64,000 nucleotides of DNA from Microvirga massiliensis (lineage in GTDB: Bacteria; Pseudomonadota; Alphaproteobacteria; Rhizobiales; Beijerinckiaceae), in contig NZ_LN811350.1 of the NCBI RefSeq assembly GCF_001006805.1, forward strand, positions 904,112 through 968,111. The letters are read 5' to 3'. Positions 54,838-62,618 of the stretch are shown here, in pieces. Position 1 is the stretch's first letter. Every line of letters begins with the position of its first letter. The notes below the pieces were generated by a model. That model was not told where the DNA came from. It saw only the letters and a program-made list of their open reading frames with translations, and did no database searches. Position numbers and translations under genes: made by a program.

Positions 54838-55860
54838 TCAGCTGCGGCTTTCCGCGACCGCCTTCTCGGCACCGTTCACGAGCTCGGCGCCGATGCGGGT
54901 CTTCCACTTGTCGTAAACGGGACGCGTGGCCTCCCGGAACGCCTTGAGCTCGGCGTCGGACAGGCGCGTGATGGTCACGCCGAGCGCTTCGATCTCCTTC
55001 AGCGTCGAGGGATCATCCTTGGTGATGCCCTTGCGCGCGACCTCCTTGCCGTACTGGCCGGCCTCGATGGCCGCCTGCTGGACGATCTTCTGATCCTCGG
55101 GCGAGAAGGTCGACCAGACCTGCTTGTTCACCGAGAAGATGAGCGGATCCGCTACGTAACCCCACAGGACCACGTGCTTCTGTCCGACCGTATGCAGCTT
55201 CGCGACCGTGAAGATCGAAAGCGGGTTCTCCTGCCCGTCGACAGCTCCCGTTGAGAGCGCCGGCTGCGCATCGGCCCAGCTCATCTGGGTCGGGTTGGCG
55301 CCGAGTGCCGTGAAGGTCTCGTTGAACAGCGGCGAGCCGACGACGCGAATCTTGAGGCCCTTGAGGTCGGCCGGCGTGCGCACGTCGCGCTTCGAGTTCG
55401 AAAGCTCGCGGAAGCCGTTCTCGCCCCAGGCGAGCGGCACGACGTCTTTCGAGGCGATGATCTCGAAGAGCTTCTTGCCGACCTCGCTGCCCGTGATGGC
55501 GTCGATGGCCTTGTGATCGGGCATCAGGAAGGGCAGGGAGAAGAGGTTGAGCTCTGCGACCTGCGGGGACCAGTTGATCGTCGAGCCGACCGCCATGTCG
55601 ATGACGCCCTGACGCATCGCGGTGAACTCTTTCGTCTGATCGCCGCCGACGAGCTGCGCGCCGGGATAGACCTTCATGTTGATGCGGCCGTTGGTCCGCT
55701 CCTTGACGAGCTGGGCCCAGCGCTCGGCCGAGAGGCCCCACGGGAACGGCGCACCAACCACCGTCGAGATCTTGTATTCCGCCTTGTAGTTCTGGGCGAT
55801 GGCTTGGCCCGCGAACAAGGCCGCGAGGAGGCCGAGCCCCAGGGTCTTCATCAGTTTCAT
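54838..55860 (-). CDS. dctP: TRAP transporter substrate-binding protein (DctP family)
   Basis: A periplasmic receptor of 340 residues with a signal peptide (KLMKTLGLGLLAALFAGQAIA). The ligand Arg is in ADLKGLKIRVVGSPLFNETFTALGANPTQM, followed by SWADAQPALSTGAVDGQENPLSIF, where Asn and Glu of the family ligand site are seen. GGGAGAG precedes the ATG. The family binds carboxylates; with E1 and the TPP enzyme in the operon a 2-oxo or 2-hydroxy acid is a reasonable guess. Confidence 0.93.
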   Translation of the reverse strand: MKLMKTLGLGLLAALFAGQAIAQNYKAEYKISTVVGAPFPWGLSAERWAQLVKERTNGRINMKVYPGAQLVGGDQTKEFTAMRQGVIDMAVGSTINWSPQVAELNLFSLPFLMPDHKAIDAITGSEVGKKLFEIIASKDVVPLAWGENGFRELSNSKRDVRTPADLKGLKIRVVGSPLFNETFTALGANPTQMSWADAQPALSTGAVDGQENPLSIFTVAKLHTVGQKHVVLWGYVADPLIFSVNKQVWSTFSPEDQKIVQQAAIEAGQYGKEVARKGITKDDPSTLKEIEALGVTITRLSDAELKAFREATRPVYDKWKTRIGAELVNGAEKAVAESRS

Positions 55861-55890
55861 CGTCAGTTCTCTCCCGTTGCTGTTGTTGGA

Positions 55891-56868
55891 TCAGGCGCGG
55901 ACGAGCGCCTCGGCGGTATCGAGGATGGTTGTTTCGGACACGCGCACCGCATCCTCGAGCGGTGGTGCGTATGCGATCGGAGCTCTCGGCGCGCCGAGGC
56001 GCTTCACCGGAGCCTGGAGGCACCGGTGCAGGCGTTCTGCGACGGTTGCCGCGATCTCGGCTCCGAATCCTGCCACGCTCACGGATTCCTGCACGACGAG
56101 CAGGCGGCCCGTTTTCTCGACGCTCGCGAGCACCGTCGCCTTGTCCCAGGGCCAGAGAGTCCGGAGATCGATGACCTCGGCCTCAATGCCGCGATGCGCG
56201 AGGGCTTCCGCGGCCCTGGTGCAGACATGGACCTGCGCCGACCACGACACGATCGTGAGATCGTGTCCCGTGCGGGCCATGCGGGCTTTCCCGAAGGGCA
56301 CCGTCACATCCGGATCGTCGGGCGTTTCACCTTCAAGGCCCCAGAGATTCTTGTGCTCCATGTAGACAACCGGATCGTCGGAGCGGATCGCCGTCTTGAG
56401 GAGGCCCTTGTTGTCGGCGGGCGTCGACGGACAGACGACGACGAGACCCGGAATATGGGCATACCAGGCTTCGAGGGATTGCGAGTGCTGTGCCGCCGAC
56501 GAGCGCCACATGCCGATCGGCTCACGCACGACGAGCGGCACGCGCGTCTGGCCGCCGAACATGTAGCGGGCCTTGGCGGCCTGATTGACGAGTTCGTCGA
56601 TCGCGCACAGGGCGAAGTCGGAGAAGCGCATCTCGACGACCGGGCGCGTCCCCATCATCGCAGCCCCGACGGCCGCGCCCATGATGCAGGCTTCCGAAAT
56701 GGGCGCATCGGAAATCCTGTCGGATCCGAACTCGTCGACGAGCCCCTTGTATTGCCCGAAGACGCCGCCGCGGCCGAGGTCTTCGCCGACGGCCCAGACC
56801 GTAGGATCCCGCCGCATTTCCTCGGCGAGCGCGAGCCGCGATGCCTCGATATAGGTCAACATCGCCAT
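55891..56868 (-). CDS. 2-oxoacid dehydrogenase E1 component, beta subunit (AcoB/PdhB-like)
   Basis: The beta half of a heterotetrameric TPP-dependent E1, 325 residues. EASRLALAEEMRRDPTVWAVGEDLGRGGVFGQYKGL contains the TPP-activating Glu; DAPISEACIMGAAVGAAMMGTRPVVEMRFSDF, VREPIGMWRSSAAQHSQSLEAWYAHIPGL and EAEVIDLRTLWPWD are characteristic. Its ATG overlaps the stop of the alpha subunit. No E2 (lipoyl transferase) or E3 gene is present in the operon, so it must borrow them or work alone. Confidence 0.92.
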   Translation of the reverse strand: MAMLTYIEASRLALAEEMRRDPTVWAVGEDLGRGGVFGQYKGLVDEFGSDRISDAPISEACIMGAAVGAAMMGTRPVVEMRFSDFALCAIDELVNQAAKARYMFGGQTRVPLVVREPIGMWRSSAAQHSQSLEAWYAHIPGLVVVCPSTPADNKGLLKTAIRSDDPVVYMEHKNLWGLEGETPDDPDVTVPFGKARMARTGHDLTIVSWSAQVHVCTRAAEALAHRGIEAEVIDLRTLWPWDKATVLASVEKTGRLLVVQESVSVAGFGAEIAATVAERLHRCLQAPVKRLGAPRAPIAYAPPLEDAVRVSETTILDTAEALVRA

Positions 56869-57872
56869 CAGAACGCCTCCACGCGTGGGTCGCCGATATC
56901 CTGCACGTCGGAGAGCGCATGCTCGACGGCAGGGAAGGGCGTCTCCTTCGCGTGCCGATAGGCCTCCTGCATCTCGTCCTGAGCCGCTTTGCGCGCGTCG
57001 CCGATTTCAGCCTCGCGGCCCGCATCGCGCAGCATCGCCTCCACTTGGGCGATGGGATCGTCGAGCCAGCGCTGCTCGACCTCTTCCTTGGGGCGGTAAA
57101 GAGCCGGATCGGCCCCCGTATGTCCGGTCAGCCGGTAGGTATGGGCATGGAGGAAGCGAGGCCCGCCGCCGGCCCGGATGGCGGCGACGAGTTCCTGTGT
57201 AGCCGCATCGACGGCGAGCACGTCATTCCCGTCCACCTCGATGGCCGGGATCCCCATGCTTCTCGCGCGGGCGGATGGCCCGTCGCCTGCCGTCATCGTG
57301 CGCGTCCGCGTCGTGGCCGCGAAGCCGTTGTCCTCACAGACGAAGAGCACGGGCAGATTGAAGACCTTCGCCCAGTTGAGACCTTCGAGAAACGGACCGC
57401 GGTTGATCGCACCGTCTCCGAAGATGCAACAGACCACCTTGCGCTCGCCTTTGAGCTTGATGGCGTGCGCCGCACCGGCGGCGATCGCGATGTTCGCGGC
57501 GACGACTCCGTTTGCGCCGAGCATCCCGACACCGAAATCGGCGATGTGCATCGACCCGCCCTTGCCGCCGCAATTGCCGCCGTCGCGTCCGAAAAGCTCG
57601 CGCATCATCGCGAGGCTGTCGGCACCTTTGGCGAGCGTGTGGCCATGTCCGCGATGGGTGGACAGGAGAACGTCATCCTGCTCCAGGTTGAGGCACACGC
57701 CGGAGGCGATCGCCTCCTGCCCGATCGAGGGGTGAATGGCGCCGAGCACCAGCTTCTCGTTCAGGCTCTCCAGCGCGGCTTCCTCGAAGGCGCGGATGCG
57801 CACCATCATCCTGTGATGCTCGGATAGGCGTTGAAGATCGAGATTCGTTTGCGCATGAGGCGCCGTCAGCAT
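56868..57872 (-). CDS. 2-oxoacid dehydrogenase E1 component, alpha subunit (AcoA/PdhA-like)
   Basis: The alpha half of the E1 tetramer, 334 residues. MMVRIRAFEEAALE, HPSIGQEAIASGV, THRGHGHTLAKGAD, GGKGGSMHIADFGVGMLGANGVV (acetoin/pyruvate E1 signature) and the Mg-TPP motif IFGDGAINRGPFLEGLNWAKVFNLPVLFVCEDN are all present. It is closest in look to acetoin dehydrogenase AcoA. Its start lies within the last codons of the IclR gene (7-base overlap), so regulator and enzyme are translationally linked. Confidence 0.92.
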   Translation of the reverse strand: MLTAPHAQTNLDLQRLSEHHRMMVRIRAFEEAALESLNEKLVLGAIHPSIGQEAIASGVCLNLEQDDVLLSTHRGHGHTLAKGADSLAMMRELFGRDGGNCGGKGGSMHIADFGVGMLGANGVVAANIAIAAGAAHAIKLKGERKVVCCIFGDGAINRGPFLEGLNWAKVFNLPVLFVCEDNGFAATTRTRTMTAGDGPSARARSMGIPAIEVDGNDVLAVDAATQELVAAIRAGGGPRFLHAHTYRLTGHTGADPALYRPKEEVEQRWLDDPIAQVEAMLRDAGREAEIGDARKAAQDEMQEAYRHAKETPFPAVEHALSDVQDIGDPRVEAF

Positions 57873-58654
57873 CGCGCACTGTCCTCCGAGTCCCAGGAAG
57901 CCATCAGGTCAGAGACACGCGCGGCCTCGCCTTGCAACTTTTCGACCAGACGAGGCAGCCGATCTTGGCCCATGCGCTGGCCGATCGCCGCGATGCTGAG
58001 GGCTGCCAGCGGGCTGCCGCTCTGGTCGACGATTGCCACGCCGATCGCGCACATCCCGGCAACGATCCGGCCCTCGTTGAAGGCGTAGCCCTCGTGCCGC
58101 GTGCGGGCTACGAGGGAGCGAAGCTCTTCGGCGTCGAAGCCCGGATAATCCTTCAGCCAGAGCGCATTGAGGCGCAACACCTGCTCGACCTCACGGTCGG
58201 GGAGTGCCGCAAGAAGGGCTAGACTGCCGGCGCCGACCCCGAGCGGCCGACGGTCCCCCAATTCGAGGGTCAATGTCCGGATTGGATAGGAGCCGACTTC
58301 GCGTGCCACGCAGATCGCGGAGAGACCTTCGCGGATCGAGGCGAAGACGGTATCGCCGGTGTCCTTGGCGAGCCGCTTGAGCACCGGCGTGACGAGCGCC
58401 GCGACGCCCTGCTCGTGAGCCTTGCGTCCGATCTCGATGGCGAGCGTTCCGAGACGATAGCGGCGGTTCGATGTGTCCTGGTGGACGAAGCCGACATCGA
58501 CGAGCGCGCCGAGAAGGCGGTGCGTCGTCGTCTTGCCGTAGCCGGTCTCACGGGAGATGTCGCTGAGCGCGAGCCCGTCCGCGCGGTCGCCGGAGAGCGT
58601 GCGCAGAATGCGCGCAACACGATCGACCGTCCTGACTGCCCCCTCGCGTAGCAT
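57866..58654 (-). CDS. IclR-family transcriptional regulator
   Basis: A regulator of 262 residues. The N-terminal winged helix is TVDRVARILRTLSGDRADGLALSDI with recognition helix SRETGYGKTTTHRLLGALVDVGFV. The C-terminal effector domain has GDTVFASIREGLSAICVAREVGSYPIRTLTLELGDRRPLGVGAGSLALLAALPD and GYAFNEGRIVAGMCAIGVAIVDQSGSPLAALSIAA, all typical. The ATG follows GGGAGGGG. It heads the seven-gene operon and is divergent from the SHGG-module gene; the TTCCG-N5-CGGAA site between them is the probable operator. Confidence 0.93.
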   Translation of the reverse strand: MLREGAVRTVDRVARILRTLSGDRADGLALSDISRETGYGKTTTHRLLGALVDVGFVHQDTSNRRYRLGTLAIEIGRKAHEQGVAALVTPVLKRLAKDTGDTVFASIREGLSAICVAREVGSYPIRTLTLELGDRRPLGVGAGSLALLAALPDREVEQVLRLNALWLKDYPGFDAEELRSLVARTRHEGYAFNEGRIVAGMCAIGVAIVDQSGSPLAALSIAAIGQRMGQDRLPRLVEKLQGEAARVSDLMASWDSEDSARC

Positions 58655-58697
58655 TGCCCCTCCCAGAGCCGTTCAGCATCGATGTGCTGTGTTCTTG

Positions 58698-58712
58698 TTC
58701 CGCTGAACGGAA
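58698..58712. promoter_or_regulatory. Candidate IclR operator
   Basis: TTCCG-CTGAA-CGGAA, a 15-bp inverted repeat of the kind used by IclR-type regulators, centred in the 96-base divergent gap between the regulator gene and the SHGG-module gene. Confidence 0.7.
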
Positions 58713-58750
58713 TAGGACAAGCTTAATTTCGGAACGGGAGGGGCGTCAAG

Positions 58751-59659
58751 ATGCCGGAAATGAAGTCAGCCGGGCAGTCCGGTTCGAGCATGGAGAGCTC
58801 GAAGACCATGGGCGTAGGAGGAGGCGACGATAGCGTCAAGAGACCGAGAGAGGCGTCGGACGCTGCTGTCCTGACGGCCGACACCATCACAAAGCTACCG
58901 GCCGAGGCTACAGGCGCTGTCGTGGTCAGCGGCTCGCATGGTGGACTCTATCCCGGCACACTGGCCGCGAAGGCACGCGTCCGGGCCGTCATCCTCAACG
59001 ATGCGGGCATCGGCAAGGACGAGGCGGGCATTGCGAGTCTGCACCTCCTCGAGCGCTTCGGGATCGCCGCCGCTGCCGTCTCGCACATGTCGTGCCGCAT
59101 CGGCGACACGGCCGACATGATCGATCGTGGGGTGATCAGCCACGCGAATGCTCCGGCGCGGGCCTGTGGCGTGACCGGCGGGATGTCCTGCAGAGAGGCC
59201 GCGGAAGCGCTGCGTAAGGCCCCTCTCGCCGCGCCGGATGTCCCCACGCTCGTGGAAGGTCGATCAGAGGTGCAGGTGCCGGCTGCGCACCGACGCGTGA
59301 TCCTCCTCGATTCCGCGGCCCTCGTGCGGCCCGATGATTCCGGGCATATCGTCGTCACCGCGTCTCACGGGGGACTGGTGGGTGGAAACCCTGCCATGGC
59401 TTTACGGACGGACGCCTTTGCGGCCGTGTTTCACGATGCGGGAATCGGGGTCGATGGTGCCGGTCTGACACGCCTGCCGGCCCTCGACGAACGCGGCATC
59501 GCTGCCGTGACCGTCGCAGCCTCATCGGCCCGGATCGGCGAGGCGCTGTCTGTCTTCGAGGAGGGCGTCGTCTCGGCCGCGAACGCGGCTGCGCAGCGGC
59601 TCGGAGCGCAAATCGGCCGGCCCGTTCGCTCGCTGCTCGAAGCCTGGGCGAGGTTATGA
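58751..59659 (+). CDS. Uncharacterised protein with two internal SHGG...DAGIG modules
   Basis: A protein of 302 residues with no recognised family. After a polar ~35-residue N-terminus there are two related halves. Half 1 (about 54-142) has VVVSGSHGGLYPGTLAAK, VRAVILNDAGIGKDEAGI, LERFGIAAAAVSHMSCRIGDTADM and GVISHANAPARACG. Half 2 (about 201-288) has IVVTASHGGLVGGNPAM, FAAVFHDAGIGVDGAGL, LDERGIAAVTVAASSARIGEAL and GVVSAANAAAQRLG. No leader or membrane segment is seen, so it is cytosolic. It is divergently transcribed from the IclR–E1–TRAP–TPP operon across a shared operator, implying a role in the same pathway. Function unknown; not a TRAP or TPP component. Confidence 0.85.
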   Translation: MPEMKSAGQSGSSMESSKTMGVGGGDDSVKRPREASDAAVLTADTITKLPAEATGAVVVSGSHGGLYPGTLAAKARVRAVILNDAGIGKDEAGIASLHLLERFGIAAAAVSHMSCRIGDTADMIDRGVISHANAPARACGVTGGMSCREAAEALRKAPLAAPDVPTLVEGRSEVQVPAAHRRVILLDSAALVRPDDSGHIVVTASHGGLVGGNPAMALRTDAFAAVFHDAGIGVDGAGLTRLPALDERGIAAVTVAASSARIGEALSVFEEGVVSAANAAAQRLGAQIGRPVRSLLEAWARL

Positions 59660-59729
59660 ATATCAGGCATTGCCTGCCCAACCCCGGGCGATGGGCTCGT
59701 TCCCGGAGCGCTTCGCAGCCCTTCTCCGA

Positions 59730-60182
59730 TCAGCCCTGCGAATGCGCCACGCCCGCAAGTTCCTTCGGCTGAACCGGAATCATGCCGCCTTTCAGGTCCG
59801 GTTCGATGCCCTCGATCTGCACCCATCGAGGGTGGCCGGCCTCCTGAAAATCCAGCGGGATGCGCTCTCCCACGCGTTGGCCGAGAAGAGCGGTCCCGAG
59901 CGCCGTGAGCACCGAAATTTCAGCCTCAGGCTGTATCCCCTTGCCGGGGAATACCAACGCTCGTCGGGCAGGGGCCTCTCCATCAATGCGATAACGCACG
60001 ATCGAATTCATCGAGACGACGTCCTCTGAGAGCTCTTCCGATTCGAACAGAGTTGCATTGCGCAACTTTCTCATGAGGCGCTCGGCCGCGTGAGGGTCAC
60101 GTTCGGCATGGTAGTACGCCTGCGCCAGAAGACGCTTGTGATCATCGGATGTGAGGGCAATCATCGCCTGGTTTATGTGCAT
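59730..60182 (-). CDS. Rnk/GreA-C-like protein 1
   Basis: A protein of 150 residues resembling Rnk (regulator of nucleoside diphosphate kinase). It has a short helical N-terminus (LTSDDHKRLLAQAYYHAERDPHAAERLMRKLRNA), then VVSMNSIVRYRIDGEAPARRALVFPGKG and the C-terminal FKBP-like GreA/GreB fold with EAEISVLTALGTALLGQRVGERIPLDF. The long Gre coiled coil is absent, so it cannot reach the polymerase active site as GreA does. The ATG at 60182 follows AAGGAG. It is the first of three related genes on this strand, convergent with the SHGG-module gene. Confidence 0.85.
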   Translation of the reverse strand: MHINQAMIALTSDDHKRLLAQAYYHAERDPHAAERLMRKLRNATLFESEELSEDVVSMNSIVRYRIDGEAPARRALVFPGKGIQPEAEISVLTALGTALLGQRVGERIPLDFQEAGHPRWVQIEGIEPDLKGGMIPVQPKELAGVAHSQG

Positions 60183-60222
60183 TATTTTCTCCTTGTGGCG
60201 CGCCATGCCGCATGAAACCAGC

Positions 60223-60247
60223 ACGGGCCTCCCTCGGGGAGGCCCGT
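60223..60247 (-). terminator. Hairpin between Rnk-like gene 1 and the small membrane-protein gene
   Basis: Perfect 10-bp stem ACGGGCCTCC / GGAGGCCCGT with loop CTCGG. The following minus-strand RNA has only UGGUUUC, so termination would be moderate. Confidence 0.45.
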
Positions 60248-60417
60248 TGCAGGCAGGGTCATGGCTTGGATAGGGCAGCAGCGGCACACATGCGCGCGTT
60301 CACTTAGGCTTACGCACATGGGAACGCACCCCGCTGCAGATGCTGAGGGCGCCTCACGGCTCAAGGCGCCTGCAGATTCGTCGGATGCGTTGTCGAACGG
60401 TGCTTTTCCTGCCGTCG

Positions 60418-60579
60418 TCAGTTCCACCAAAGGGTCGCGATCACGCCGGCCGCAAGGACGATCCAGAACGTCCAGCGCAGGGCTTGCGCCCGAAGCTCGG
60501 CGATCTCTTCGGGCGTCAGACCGTTCAGGTCATCGTTTCCGATGTTGTTCCAGTGCCCATGAGGATTCAGCGTCGTCAT
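60418..60579 (-). CDS. Small single-pass membrane protein, 53 residues
   Basis: A short gene with a strong ribosome-binding site (AAAGGAGAATGA before the ATG). The product starts MTTLNPHGHWNNIGNDD, continues LNGLTPEEIAELRAQALR and ends in one hydrophobic helix (WTFWIVLAAGVIATLWW) with Asn as the last residue. The polar N-terminus probably faces the cytosol. Function unknown. It lies between Rnk-like genes 1 and 2 on the same strand, 29 bases after gene 2, so co-expression is likely. Confidence 0.72.
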   Translation of the reverse strand: MTTLNPHGHWNNIGNDDLNGLTPEEIAELRAQALRWTFWIVLAAGVIATLWWN

Positions 60580-60608
60580 TCATTCTCCTTTCTCGAATTC
60601 GTGTTAGT

Positions 60609-61067
60609 CTATCCTGAGTTCAGCGTCGCGCACGGCTCTGGAATCCCGTGCAATGCCATGCGCTGCGGTTGGTAGAGCACCCGCAGGACCGTCAGGGTCT
60701 TCCATTCTCCCGTCGCGGTTCGCCAGCGGATCGACTGGCCCTCCGACAGGCCGATCAGGGCCGTGCCGATCGGCGTCAGAACCGAGATCAGCCCCGTGTC
60801 GCCGTCGTCCTCGCCTGGATAGACGAGGGTCAGCCGAGAGGTTTGGCCGGTGGTCTCGTCCCGGAACTCCACGCGGGAGTGCATCGTTACGACGGACGGT
60901 GGTACAGCGTTCGCGGCTACGACCGTGGCGCGCACGAGCTCATCCGCGAGCATCTCCGCGACCGGCGGAGCGCGGCGGCTCATCATGCCTGCCGTCGCGA
61001 TCCAGGCGAGTCGATCGTAGTCGTTCGTCGAGATCGTGACGGGGGGAAAGTTCGCGGGTTTGCTCAT
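60609..61067 (-). CDS. Rnk/GreA-C-like protein 2
   Basis: A protein of 152 residues and the same architecture as its neighbours: PVTISTNDYDRLAWIATAGM, then VPPSVVTMHSRVEFRDETTGQ, TLVYPGEDDGDTGLISVLTPIGTALIGLSEGQSIRW. The GreA/GreB C-terminal fold is clear, the Gre coiled coil missing. AAGGAGGATGAC precedes the ATG at 61067. It diverges strongly from protein 1, so the array is old or assembled from different sources. Confidence 0.87.
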   Translation of the reverse strand: MSKPANFPPVTISTNDYDRLAWIATAGMMSRRAPPVAEMLADELVRATVVAANAVPPSVVTMHSRVEFRDETTGQTSRLTLVYPGEDDGDTGLISVLTPIGTALIGLSEGQSIRWRTATGEWKTLTVLRVLYQPQRMALHGIPEPCATLNSG

Positions 61068-61138
61068 GTCATCCTCCTTGCACAAGGTCGATCAAGCCGT
61101 ACCCAGGTGGATACGGCGCGCCTTTCAGTCATTCTTTT

Positions 61139-61180
61139 GGCGGCTCCGTCTCGTCGCGCGTGCGGCGAGACGGAGCCGCC
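61139..61180. repeat. Long perfect inverted repeat
   Basis: 15-bp arms GGCGGCTCCGTCTCG / CGAGACGGAGCCGCC with a 12-base loop that can extend the stem further. There is no U-run on either strand. It lies between Rnk-like gene 2 and the tiny gene at 61216-61305; it could be a weak terminator or an RNA-processing site. Confidence 0.6.
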
Positions 61181-61215
61181 GTCATGATACTTCGATCAAT
61201 CAGACGTCCTGCGCC

Positions 61216-61305
61216 TCATAAGGCGTCCGGACGCTTCTGCACTTCGGAGAATGCTAGCCCTGGAATCAGGAACCGGGAGAAGATCAGGACCAGTATGTCA
61301 TGCAT
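61216..61305 (-). CDS. Possible very small protein, 29 residues
   Basis: AAAGGAGAGCGCG followed by an ATG at 61305 opens MHDILVLIFSRFLIPGLAFS, a hydrophobic stretch, then a charged tail (EVQKRPDAL). The quality of the ribosome-binding site and the gap it fills between Rnk-like genes 2 and 3 support it; the size makes it uncertain. Confidence 0.4.
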   Translation of the reverse strand: MHDILVLIFSRFLIPGLAFSEVQKRPDAL

Positions 61306-61351
61306 CGCGCTCTCCTTTTGCTTGCAGCGAAACGATCGAATAACGCGCAGT

Positions 61352-61831
61352 TCAGCAATGCGCCCGTTCCGTGCCCATGTGCGGTTCCCGTGATGCGGCC
61401 CGGAAATTTTCCGCAGATCCGTCATCATCGACGAGGCGCACCTCGATGCCCTCGACGATGACCTCATGGGCGGGTTGACCGTTCGATCCCCCATAGGCCA
61501 TCCGATCGCCGACTCGCAGACCGAGGAGCGCCGCCCCGAGCGGCGTCGTTACGGAAAGCTCGGCGCCCGGGAAAACCAGATCCTGCGGATGCACCAGCAG
61601 ATGCGCATGTCGTTCGGGGCTTCCATCGATGCGGTAGATGACGCGGCAATTGATCGAGACCACGTCATCGGGCAGATCATCCGGGTGGCAGACGGAAGCC
61701 CGCATGAGTTCGGAAAGCAGAAATCCGGCATTCTGCTCTGTACTTCGACTCGAGAACACGGCCGTGATCAGCAGGTCATTGTAATCGCGGGTCGTCAGCA
61801 TGATGGACGGCAGATCGCGGTGCGTGTTCAT
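61352..61831 (-). CDS. Rnk/GreA-C-like protein 3
   Basis: A protein of 159 residues: LPSIMLTTRDYNDLLITAVF at the N-terminus, LPDDVVSINCRVIYRIDG, then LVFPGAELSVTTPLGAALLGLRVGDRMAYGGSNG, the GreA/GreB C-terminal fold. A ~30-residue polar tail ends in MGTERAHC. AAGGGG precedes the ATG. It is closer to protein 1 than to protein 2 in the VVSxNxxVxYRIDG segment. It is probably the first translated member of the array, followed by genes at 61305, 61067, 60579 and 60182. Confidence 0.87.
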   Translation of the reverse strand: MNTHRDLPSIMLTTRDYNDLLITAVFSSRSTEQNAGFLLSELMRASVCHPDDLPDDVVSINCRVIYRIDGSPERHAHLLVHPQDLVFPGAELSVTTPLGAALLGLRVGDRMAYGGSNGQPAHEVIVEGIEVRLVDDDGSAENFRAASREPHMGTERAHC

Positions 61832-62076
61832 GAAATTCCCCTTGCAAATGTCATCCCGCCGGGCGTCGATACGCCCGGGCAGCATGCCGGACATGCGGTG
61901 TCAGAGCGCACCAGACGCACGCAAGGCACAAGTTATCTTGGAAGAGATCGAAATCCCGGGCGGCTGCGAAAAGCGCGAAGCACTTGCGCCCGGGCTTACT
62001 TGCCTTTTTTGAGGCAACCCGCGCGAAGGGGAATATTTTTTATGGGCTCGATCATGGCTTCTTCTATGTAGCTCTT

Positions 62077-62175
62077 TTACTTCTCGATTTCAAGATGGCG
62101 TCCAGTTTGCCGGCTGATCGGACGTCGAACCGCAGGACCCGGTGGCAAGGCGCAGTTTTTCGAGGTTTGGCTCAT
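62077..62175 (-). CDS. Possible 32-residue basic peptide
   Basis: Its ATG overlaps the stop of the 57-residue gene (ATGA), which is the main support. The product is basic (MSQTSKNCALPPGPAVRRPI...) and unrecognised. Confidence 0.3.
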   Translation of the reverse strand: MSQTSKNCALPPGPAVRRPISRQTGRHLEIEK

Positions 62176-62345
62176 CCGAGCACCTCCATCACGATTCGCC
62201 GAACCTCCTCTCTCGTCATCCTCGGGCCGTCAGGCGCCCACGCGCTTTTCTGCCCGCGTTTTTCCGTAACCAAGTGGTGATCCCGTGGGTTCCCAACTGC
62301 GATCAGGGTTGCGGGGCCTTTCGGGGACTCGATTTTTATTTTCAT
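62172..62345 (-). CDS. Small hypothetical protein, 57 residues
   Basis: GGAGAAGAACC precedes an ATG at 62345. The product starts MKIKIESPKGPATLIAVG, has a central basic part (HHLVTEKRGQKSAW) and ends in an amphipathic helix with MTREEVRRIVMEVLG. No family recognised; no membrane segment. It lies between the 64-residue gene and Rnk-like gene 3 on the same strand. Confidence 0.55.
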   Translation of the reverse strand: MKIKIESPKGPATLIAVGNPRDHHLVTEKRGQKSAWAPDGPRMTREEVRRIVMEVLG

Positions 62346-62423
62346 GGTTCTTCTCCTTTCGTTCTTTTCTTTGGCCGCACTGGCAAGCCGCGCGGCGTGT
62401 ATTGCTGGTCTGCCGACCGGCAG

Positions 62424-62618
62424 TCAGAGGCAGATCGTCACCGAAACCGGGTCACTGGCCGGGAACGTTTCTTCCAGTGCCTGATCGAGCCTCCGGTCCA
62501 ATTCTGCCTTGCTGTTCCAGCACGCGCTCGACGTCTGCTCATGCGTTGCGGGACCCATAGACTCGCTCGCAATTGCCCGAAGTCGAGGGTTGTTCTCTGA
62601 ATATTCGAAATGCTTCAT
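62424..62618 (-). CDS. Small conserved protein with C-terminal ETFPASDPVSV motif
   Basis: A 64-residue soluble protein. The C-terminal half, LDRRLDQALEETFPASDPVSV, is a pattern I know from many small rhizobial proteins of unknown function. AAGGAAAAG precedes the ATG at 62618. The first half (MKHFEYSENNPRLRAIASES) is unremarkable. Small proteins of this type are often under general-stress control in Rhizobiales, but no promoter was verified here. Confidence 0.78.
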   Translation of the reverse strand: MKHFEYSENNPRLRAIASESMGPATHEQTSSACWNSKAELDRRLDQALEETFPASDPVSVTICL

